A DNA stretch of 64,000 bases from NCBI RefSeq assembly GCF_000220395.1, contig NW_004086330.1, positions 1 to 64,000 on the forward strand, given 5' to 3'. Origin of the DNA: Ichthyophthirius multifiliis (lineage: Eukaryota > Ciliophora > Oligohymenophorea > Hymenostomatida). A program made the position numbers and the translations under genes. The notes beneath the pieces are model-generated. The model did not search any database, was not told where the DNA came from, and saw only the letters and a list, made by a program, of their open reading frames with translations. Positions 55,369-64,000 of this stretch are shown piece by piece (within the stretch, counting starts at the first letter, position 1; each line of letters opens with the position of its first letter).

Positions 55369-56885
55369 TCATGTTTTACTATTATAGTAATCTTTGTATA
55401 TTTACAGATTTCTAATTGATGAGCAGCTATCTATATTTTAATTTTTTTTTTTATTCGTTTTTATGTTACTGTTTTTTGATAAAAATTCGCTTTAATTCCA
55501 ATTCTTTAATTTAATTTTAAAATAAAAATCATAATTAAATTTATATAATTTACATTTCTTTGTACAAATATTAGGCTTTCGCTTTCTCTATTTACTCTAT
55601 TTACTTTTTACTAATTAACTTTCTATATACTACTCATAATTCTATTTTAATTATTTTAACTTATTTTATTAGATTAATTAATTTTAGGTGTAAAAGTGCA
55701 TTCTTTCTTAAGTTTTTGCTATAGATATCCATTTATTTTATCTTTTTAACTCTACTTCTATTATTTTTTCGTTTTTGATAATTCATATAGTCTTTCCCCA
55801 GCGTTCTTCTTTTCTCCAGAAATCTTTCTTTCACTATTATATCTTTAAATATTTTAACTTTATTACATAAGTTGACATTTTTATTAACAAAGCTTAAATC
55901 TTTATTCATTAAATTCTTCTCTTTTATTTAATATAGAAATAGAGCTATTATTATTATTGTTAAAATTGTTTTAATTAAAGTTTTTATACTCACAATTTAT
56001 ATTCTCTTCTATATTATTTATGTTATTATCATTATAGTTATTACTTTTTATTTAAGAATGATATTATTCCTTTGTTTAAAACTAAGTAATCATATCATTA
56101 AAATCTTCTAATTATTATATTTTTTTTATTTATAAATTAATAATATCTTCTTAATCATTACTTTTTTATTATAAACTATTCACTTATTAGGTTAATTCAA
56201 AAATATTATTTTCTAATTTTCTTATTTACTATTGATGTATTTTATATTATTCTTAATTATATTAAATTATATTTTAATTATTACATATTATTTCATCTTT
56301 TAATATTTACTCCATTTATTTTAAATCTAAATAAAAATCATTTATTTTTTATTCAATTTTATTTTATCCATTTTGGAATTCTTATAATTATTTTTCCGTT
56401 ATCTTTTATATAAACTCGTTTTATAAAATAACTTAATTATCTTTATAATTCTTGAGTTTTTCAATAATTTTTGCCCCTTCAACTAATTTTTAATTCTCTT
56501 ATTTATGTATTTCAACTAATTATTTTTAAAAGTTTATTTATTATTATTCTTCTTCTACTTGTTTAGAATTTCCTTTATTTTTTTAAATTGTATCTTTAAT
56601 ATTTTTTTATATATTTTCTTAATTTATTTTATCTTTTTCTTTTTTAAAATTAAAATTAGCCTATTGTTCTATATACTCATTTCTTAAATAATCACTACTT
56701 TCATATTCTTCTTTTATTTCTTCTATTATTTCATCTTTAAATATGTTAATTTCTTATTTTTGTATATCGGCGTTTCTATATTATTAAAGCATATTAAAAA
56801 GCTTCTAAGCTTTTGAAGTTAACTAAATTTCCTATATTTAATTCAATTTTATTTTTTCTTAAGGAAGTGAAGGTACAAATTACAT
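55369..56885 (-). CDS. coiled-coil protein with a GERLYELSK...ECTFTPKIN tail motif
   Basis: Start MQFVPSLPQEKIKLNQIQ, then several hundred residues of Gln/Glu/Lys coiled coil (IFKDEIIEEIKEEYESSDY, LVEGAKIIEKLKNYKDNQV). Near the C-terminus it has NAGERLYELSKTKKQQKQSQ then KKECTFTPKINQSNKISQ, a motif pair I associate with ciliate and other protist coiled-coil proteins of unknown function. Thereafter the frame slips by one base near 55560-55600 and ends SCSSIRNLQIYKDYYNSKT before TGA 55369-55371. No intron was needed. Cytoskeletal or basal-body role possible, not shown. Confidence 0.7.
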
Positions 56886-57393
56886 TAATTTTTTATAGGT
56901 ATATAAAAATATCAACTATTTATTAAAATTTATTAAATTTTTTACAAACAGTTTATTTTTTAATATCAATAATTATAAATATTACATTTAATTTATAATT
57001 ATATTATATAGGATTAAAATATAATAAGAAAATAAAAAAAAAAATTATAATAAAAAGGAAATAGTTTTAATATCTAAATAAAATTGGTTATATATATCAT
57101 TCTACATTCCTATAAATGATCACTAATATATTTTCAGAATGTAAAACTAAAAAAGATTATAAAGTGGTCATTTTACTTTTTATATGGAATATATTTAGGA
57201 CTATATAATTAAAAAAAAAAGGTACTAGACCCATGAAAATTTAAAGATTTAGAATTTAAAATTAATTAAACAAAAATTATAAATTTAATTTTTGCTAATT
57301 ATTTAAACTAAAATTTTATATTTAAAAACTTTATAAATTCATTAATTTTATAATGTTTAATATATATATATATATAATAATTTTAGTCTTTAA
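56886..57393. other. intergenic region, imperfect inverted repeat
   Basis: About 510 bp between two same-strand genes. It contains an imperfect inverted repeat near 57106-57190 (ATTCC...AATGATCACT against AGTGGTCATT...TATGGAAT). No coding frame. Confidence 0.4.
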
Positions 57394-59208
57394 TCACTAC
57401 TATTTTTTATTTAATTATTTCTTATTATGATAAAAATTATCCAAAACCTAAGTATATATATTATCTTATTTTTATTTTTCATTATTAATATTATTAGTAT
57501 TTATTTTATTTTTATTGTTTTTAAAAGATTCTTAATTTTATAGACTTTCGTAATTATCTTTAATTCTATATTATAAGTTATCTTTTAAAAGTTTTATTTC
57601 ATTATTTTTTAATTTAATTTCTTCTTATTATTAAAAAATTTAATTCTTATTAGTCTATTGTTCATAAATTAATTCTTAAATTTATTTTTACATGCTTTAT
57701 AATTATAATTAAGTATTTTTTTTGTATTCTTTTTCTTAAAAAAGCTCTTTTTGTAATTCTTAATTTTCAAATTAAGTGTTTTAGTTAAATTCTTAGCCAG
57801 AAATATAACTTTTTAATTATTATATTTCATTTTAAATTTTCGAGTGAGAGTTTAACAAAGCTTAAGCCATTTTTTTAGAAATATCAGTTTACTAATACAG
57901 CTAATTTCTTAGAATAATGCAATTCTTTATGCTTTGTTTTAACTCTTTTTTTTAATATAAATCTTTTTTGAAAAAATTGATTTTAAAATCGAAATTTTTA
58001 TCATTTTTTTGCTGTTTTTTCATGCTATCTTTTATTAATTTTGATTATTATTTTACTTCTTTTAACTTTTCTTCTAATTAATTATTTTAAATATTATATT
58101 TGTTCAAGTTTTCTATACTTTTGTTTAATTTTTCTACGTATTTTTCAAAAATATCACTTTATTATATTCCTTTTTACTCAAAAATCTATATTTATTATAG
58201 CAAATCTTCCTATTCTTAATTACTTATAGGATTTTCTTAAAAATGATTAAAAATTTATTAATTGCTTTAATCTAATTTGTTTAAATCCATTTACTAATTA
58301 AAATCTTAAATAAATTATTATTCTTAAAGTATTTATTTTTAGCAATTATTATCTTAATTTAACACTTCCATTACAAAATTTTATAAATTATTGTTTAAGG
58401 AGGTTTATTATATATATTAATTTTAGAAAATATCGTTTTAAATTGCTTATTCTATTTATTCATTTTAAAAAGTACAGTTTTAGGGTAGTAGTTATTCTAT
58501 TAATTAATTTTAAAGATTATTTTTTAAGACTGTTTAATCTATTTTATCATTTTAATAGTTATATTTTTAAAAATTTTACTCTAAAATTTAATTTTAAATG
58601 TTATTATTTTATAAATTTGATTCTATATGAACTTAATTTGTTTTAAAATTATCAATAGAGTCTTTATCATTAATTTAAGTTTATTCTTTTATTTCATAAT
58701 TTTTTTAATTATTATTATTAAAATCTTTAAATAATTCTTCTTAAAACAATATTTTTTCATTTGATTTAATTTTTTCATGTTAATGTTATTATTTATTTTA
58801 ACTTAAATGATTTTTAGAATTATCAGTTTTCAATTTTTTTATATTTTGTGATAAATACGAATTTTATAATAACTTTTTATTTTTATTAGTATAAAATTAA
58901 TTAAAGTTTTACTTTTAATAAAACTTTTACTATTATAATTTTAATGAAGTATCTTCTATTTAGTTATTTTCTTTTATAATAGCTACGGATAATTAATTAA
59001 GATTAATATTATTTGTATTTAAAAAATTATTTTAATATTGAATATTATTATTATTATTATTTGATAATTTACAATATTAATTAATTATATCCATTGATTT
59101 CATATTTTATTTTAAATTTAATGTTAAAGAAGAAGTTAGATTATTTTCTTCATATTAATCTTAAATATAATGATTTGATAGTTTAGTAATAGTTTATTTT
59201 TTTATCAT
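57394..59208 (-). CDS. coiled-coil protein, 604 aa, Asn/Gln-rich N-terminus
   Basis: One uninterrupted intronless frame from MIKKQTITKLSNHYIQDQ to TGA 57394-57396. The N-terminal half is low-complexity with Asn/Gln stretches (LSNNNNNNIQYQNNFLNTNN) and charged segments; the C-terminal half is a long heptad-type coil (IQNEIQQLKSYISGQEFNQN, NQELQKELFQEKEYKKN, EEIKLKNNEIKLLKDNLQYR). No enzymatic domain, signal peptide or membrane helix. It is tandem with the neighbouring coiled-coil gene downstream, but I see no sequence similarity that would make them duplicates. Confidence 0.7.
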
Positions 59209-60737
59209 TATTGTATATAATTTAATAAATTTATTATAAGAATAAAAATTAATTAACGAATTAAAAATATAAATAAAATAAAAAAAATAAGTAAAAAAAA
59301 GTATATTAAAATAAAAAAAAAAAATATTTAAAATAAGTAAAAAAAATTATATGTATATAAAATATTACTTTATATTTTTAAAAAGATATTAAAAAGTATT
59401 TATTTATATATTTATATATTTATATATTTATATATTTATATATTTATTTTTAATAATTATTTATATATATTCATATATATTTTTTTTATTTAAATATTAA
59501 TATATTATTTTTTTTATTTATAAACTTACATTTACATAATATTTTATTTTTGTTATTTATAATATTTATTTTGTAATTTTTCTAATTTTTTTTTTAAATT
59601 ATTTGTTTTACATGATATATATTTTTTTTCTTATATTTTCAATTTTTTTATTAATAATAATTTTCTACTAAATTATTTTTTATTTTTTACTTTTATTTTA
59701 TTTCGAATATATTATGATTAATTAATTTATATATTTTTTATTAATTTTTTTATATCTTATAATATATAATAAAAATTAAGTTATTTTTTTTTAATTATTT
59801 TTCATCATATTCTATTCTATTTTATTTTTTTATTTTTATTTTAATAAATATCTAAGATATTTAATTTTAAGCATAATAATATAGATATATAATTAAATAA
59901 AAATAGAAAATCTTTTTTATTTCTTTAAAGTTATACTTCATATTTATTTAAAATAAATCAACTCCAACTAATAATTCATATTATAAAACTTCGAATAAAT
60001 ATAAGTTTATTGAAAGACTATTATATTTATCTAAGAGATTTTAGTCCGGCAGATACTCTCTTGACCTACAAAAATAATAAGCGATTTATAAATAATCCTT
60101 AATATTTACCATTATTCTTCAGAATTTCATTTTTATTAACTAAATAGACTACTTCAAAACATCTTAATCTAATAATTACTTAACTTTAAATGTTTAAGGT
60201 CCTATATTTTCTTTTAAGTTAACATTTTAGGTGTAATTTAATCTTAATGAAAACTTTATTTATTTTCCTATATTTATTTCCTATTTAATGTATAGTATAT
60301 TTTTAATATTTTAGATATTATTTAATAAGCTATTTTCTTTTTATAATTTTTAAAATTTTCCCAATATGATTAATATTTAATATTAATTTATTTTAAATGA
60401 CGCATCTACTAATTATTAAGCTTTATTAATTTTTTTAATATAATATTTTGTTTTTTAAGGCTAATTAGTTAATTTAATTTAATTTGATTTTTTATTTTTT
60501 AAATTAAAAATATTTTATAGACATAATGATGTTATATACTTTATATACAAGATTTAAATAATTAAATATCTTTTTTTTTAAAAAAAAAAATCAATTTAAA
60601 TGGAGTAAAAAATAATTGATTATTTATGCCTATAATATTATAAAAAATATGTAGAATAAGTAAATTTTTATGATATATATTATTTTTAATATAATTTTTT
60701 AATTTAAAGTTAATTATAAAAATTATTTATAAAAAGT
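59209..60737. other. long intergenic region with one G/C-richer island
   Basis: About 1.5 kb. The first 700 bp are A/T only with a repeated TTTATATA motif near 59400-59450. At 59960-60250 G/C content rises and both strands show open frames, none with a clear start. A hairpin-capable segment (AAGAGA...TCTCTT, about 60032-60065) surrounds TTTTAGTCCGGCAGATAC. Unassigned; a non-coding RNA is possible. Confidence 0.35.
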
Positions 60738-61330
60738 TCAAAATTTCCATTTATTTTTTAAATTTAAAAAATTTGTTTAGTTATTCGTAAACTTATCCTT
60801 AGCAGAATCATTTTTAATTTAAATTTTTTGTTCACTTAATGGTTAGTTTTAACATTTCATTTTATCAATATTTTCGTTTTCTTTATTAATATTAAAATAA
60901 TTATTTAATATATAAATAATTTAAAAAAAAAATATTATAATAAACGATTCAAACTTATTTTAATTTAATTATTCTATTTCAAAGGAGCTGTTTATGGTCT
61001 TGAATATGCTTTTTTTATTTGATATATTTTATTAAATTTTACATCAAGTCTTTATATTTAAAATCCTTTTTCTAAATTTTCTCTTATAAAATATATAAAA
61101 AAATATATTTTATATTATTTTATAATACTTTTGTTGAACTAAATTATTTATTTTAAGGTTTTTCTAATTATTGAAATTATTAATTTATGCAGGCTATTAC
61201 TGCTTTAAAAAAAAACTACGTTTTTCTTTTTAACTTTAATTTCTTTATTCTAAATTATTATAAATTTTATTATTGTTATTGTTATTGTTATTATTAGTAT
61301 TAAAACTATTATTATTGTTAGCATTAAAAC

Positions 61331-61387
<57 letters not shown>

Positions 61388-62735
61388 AAATATTAGTTTT
61401 TTTTTATAATTATTGTTTATTTCTGTATTATTTTTATTTTTTTATATATTTTCTTACTTATTTTAAATACAATTGGTAAAAACTTCATTTAGCTATTTAT
61501 TTTCTATAGAATTTAAATTATCTAATTATTTATACAAATATAAATATCAATTTTTTTAAATTACTTTTGATTATATTTTCATCTTAATTATTAGTTTATA
61601 ATTTATAAGAAATTTTATTAAGTTAAAGTTATTTTATTTTATTATTTATATTATTTTTTTTATCCAAAATATTTATTTCATCAATCTTTTTCATTCTAAA
61701 GTTATTTTACTTTGTAAATTTTCTTTATTTTTATTAACTAAATATTTTTTTAGAATTCTTTATTATAGACTAATATGTACATATTTATTATTTGATAATA
61801 TTTTTAAAATTGCATTTTTCAAAAGGTGGGATAATTTAAACCACCAATTGTAATTTAGGATTTTCTGAATCTACCCATTTAAGTTTTTTTTCAGATTTTT
61901 TTTAATTTTAATTATCGTTATTATTTTCTTCTTCCTATTAAATTTTTGCGTTTAAAAATGTATTTCTTAATAATATTTCTTCATTATCATCTTAAGTTGA
62001 TAATTATTACCAATTGTAGCTTTTTGCTCCTATCCCTTATTTAACAAATCTATTTTCTAAACCCAATAATTAATTAAAATAGCATGCCTTAATTTCTAAG
62101 TTTTATCTTCTGGAATGTAAATATTCTAATGTCTTATATAAGCTCCATTTAAATCTTTATTACATATTTTTATTATAAAATTTAATTATTAATTACTTTT
62201 TCATTAAATATGCACATATTATACAAACTGAACGATTCTAAGCCTTTATTGAATGGACTAAAATACTTTCACCCTTTTCTAAAGTATCTTCAATCATTTA
62301 ATATGTAGTATTAACTACTTCATTATTATAATCAAATATACTCTTTTTTTAATTATTAATAAAATTTATTGAAAAAAAAAACAATGTTTTTAATATTTAT
62401 TAATAAATAAATCACTTATTATTCATTTTCTAGCCAATTATAATTTAAATAAGCAACGTCGACTGCCTCCCAATGATTTGGTATTTACTTTGAAGCGCAA
62501 TTTATTATTTTAGTAATTTTATTTGCTAATATAAATTCTATATCCTTTTATAATTATTGGAATTAAAAAATTATATGATAATCATAATTTATCCTATTTT
62601 AAATTTAAAATATTTTTAATTTTTTAATAATTAATTTTCATTTATATATTTTTTACTTACTTAGGCTGCATATTCATCTCCTAAATAGAGTCCATCTAAT
62701 ATTTTTACTCCTCCTATTATATCTTTTGTTTACAT
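60738..62735 (-). CDS. STYX-like inactive dual-specificity phosphatase with long tail
   Basis: Start MQTKDIIGGVKILDGLYLGD, the typical DUSP entry. After an intron (about 62535-62660) comes ILANKITKIINCASKQIPNH and WEAVDVAYLNYNWLE, then a second intron (about 62350-62416), then MIEDTLEKGESILVHSIKAQNRSVCIICAYLM. The signature should read HCxxGxxR; here it is HSIKAQNRS, so the nucleophile Cys is Ser and the Gly is Ala. The substrate Arg remains. Then KWSLYKTLEYLHSRR closes the domain. A long tail follows with WVDSENPKLQLVV, poly-Asn from (AAT)n at 61319-61388, SRPQTAP, and TGA 60738-60740. The frame slips once around the A9 run near 61390-61400 or just upstream. Predicted substrate-binding pseudophosphatase. 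Confidence 0.82.
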
Positions 62736-63428
62736 AATTTAATATTTATATATATTTCTTTTAATTTTTTTTTAAAAAAGTTATAAATTTAATAAAATTT
62801 AAATTAATAATTGTAAAAACAGTACTAAAAAAAATATAAATTATTATTTAAAATAAAATTGTGTTTTTTTATAGTTTCATATAAAAATTATTTTATATAT
62901 TTCTTGACCATATTAATTAAAAAAAAAAAAAATGGAGATAATATGGTTAATGGCCTTTTTATATTTAATTATTTTTATGAAAAAAAAAATAGAGAAATTA
63001 AAATAATACATATATATGAACTATTAATATAAATATTCTAAATTTATAAAAATATTATTATTAATAGATTTAAAATATCTTTAAATTTTATTCAAAAGAA
63101 AAAATATAATATTTATATTATTATAAAATAAAATATAAAAAGACTATATTATTTTTATAAAGATTAATTTTTTATATTTTATCTATTCTATTATTTATAT
63201 TATAAAAAATTATTTTTAAATTATTTATTAATAAATTTTTTTTTTTTTATTATAATTCGAGAATTAGGAAATAAAAAAAAAGTAATATATATATATATAT
63301 ATATATAAATATATAATTAAATATATTTATATATTTAATTTATATATATAATATTTTTAGAAATTATTATTGATATTATATTTTAAATAACGAAGTAATT
63401 TTTTATAAATAAATCAATTAATTATAAA
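62736..63428. other. intergenic region between divergent genes
   Basis: About 690 bp of A/T-only sequence between the pseudophosphatase start and the last gene; TA run near 63283-63306. The only inverted-looking element is TGACCATATTAATT...AATATGGTTAA (about 62905-62950). No coding frame. Confidence 0.5.
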
Positions 63429-64000
63429 ATGTTTAAAAAATTATTTAAAAAAAAGAAAAGAAAGTTGTTTTAAACCGAAACTCATCTCTATAGAGCTTAA
63501 ATGATAGGTAGTAATAAAAATATACATAATTAATAAATTTGCCTCCTCATTTTGCAGATGAATTATTGTTTTATGAAATGGAAATAGAATTAAATGAAAT
63601 AAATATTACTTAAATATAAAAATTATTAGAATTATATGCTGTAAAATATATATAAAAATTATATATTAAACTATGAATTTTTAAAAGATAGGTATTGAAT
63701 ATTATGAAAGCATTGAAAATGAAAAATATTTGATTTTTAAGAATAAGACATAATAATTATTACTTCGGCCAAGTGTACAAAAAGTAATAACGTAGTAAAA
63801 TATATAAAATTAGTAAAATAAACCAATTTCATAACGTGAATACTGTATAGTATCTAAAAAAAACACATTATTTTGTTTTTTAATTTATATATAATAAAAA
63901 AGCAAAATGAATAAAGAAAAGAGCGCTCTCATTCCACATTTTTATAATAAAAATAACATAATATATAAATAGAATATATAAATTAATAAAATCCTAAAGA
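63429..64000 (+). CDS. hypothetical protein, 5' part only (runs off the window)
   Basis: Start MFKKLFKKKKRKLFQTETHL; a 50-nt intron (63508-63557), then DELLFYEMEIELNEINITQI and KLLELYA, a second intron (about 63643-63690), then IGIEYYESIENEKYLIFKNK, QQLLLRPSVQKVI and a Gln/Asn-rich continuation with no stop before 64000. The helix pair DELLFYEME...YAIGIEYYES looks like a conserved domain but I do not recognise it. The basic N-terminus could be nuclear or membrane targeting. Confidence 0.65.

Noticed and set aside
61273-61479. Leu-rich plus-strand ORF (MLLLLLLLV...)
   Set aside because: It is the antisense of the (AAT)n poly-Asn tract in the pseudophosphatase gene.

Overview
This window looks like macronuclear DNA of an oligohymenophorean ciliate. 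It is extremely A+T-rich (more than 80% by eye). Every convincing gene reads through in-frame TAA and TAG as glutamine and stops only at TGA (ciliate nuclear code 6). Introns are mostly 37-160 nt, GT-AG and A/T-rich. Ichthyophthirius multifiliis or a close Tetrahymena relative fits composition and code; this is inference, no database was searched. Standard-code ORFs are nearly useless here, so gene models below were built by hand with code 6 and extended across introns; boundaries are good to a few bases where an intron or stop is named and looser elsewhere.

Layout. 1-9 kb: oxysterol-binding-protein-related gene (+), an unrecognised 401-aa gene (-) and a Ser/Thr kinase (-). 9.5-17 kb: a long coiled-coil EF-hand gene (+), a weak ORF and minisatellite, a small Cys-rich membrane protein (+) and an active-type dual-specificity phosphatase (-). 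17-25.7 kb: a 1467-aa pseudokinase-TPR protein (-), a peptide-deformylase-like protein lacking catalytic residues (+) and PEX6 (+). 25.8-32.5 kb: a thioredoxin/PDI-like protein (+), a coiled-coil gene (-), an HTH protein (-), an SppA-type S49 peptidase (+) and a hypothetical gene (+). 33-40 kb: CEP104 (+), sarcosine-oxidase family flavoenzyme (+) and RBBP4/CAF1-type WD40 protein (+). 41-50 kb: Aurora kinase (-), a TH1-domain AGC-like pseudokinase (+) and citrate synthase (-). 50.5-64 kb: ubiquitin-specific protease with DUSP domain (-), choline-transporter-like SLC44 protein (-), two coiled-coil genes (-), a STYX-like inactive phosphatase (-) and the 5' part of a further gene (+) cut by the window end.

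The genes are an ordinary eukaryotic mix without operon logic. Themes are signalling (four kinase-fold genes, two of them predicted inactive; two phosphatase-fold genes, one predicted inactive), cilia (CEP104, coiled-coil proteins), peroxisomes (PEX6, sarcosine-oxidase-like enzyme), mitotic and chromatin control (Aurora, RBBP4) and lipid or membrane transport (ORP, SLC44). The most unusual signal is four enzyme-fold proteins that have lost catalytic residues while keeping long open frames. A second signal is recurrent single-base frame breaks at homopolymer runs in about half of the genes, which may be assembly error. I saw no tRNA, rRNA, CRISPR, telomere repeat or intact transposon.
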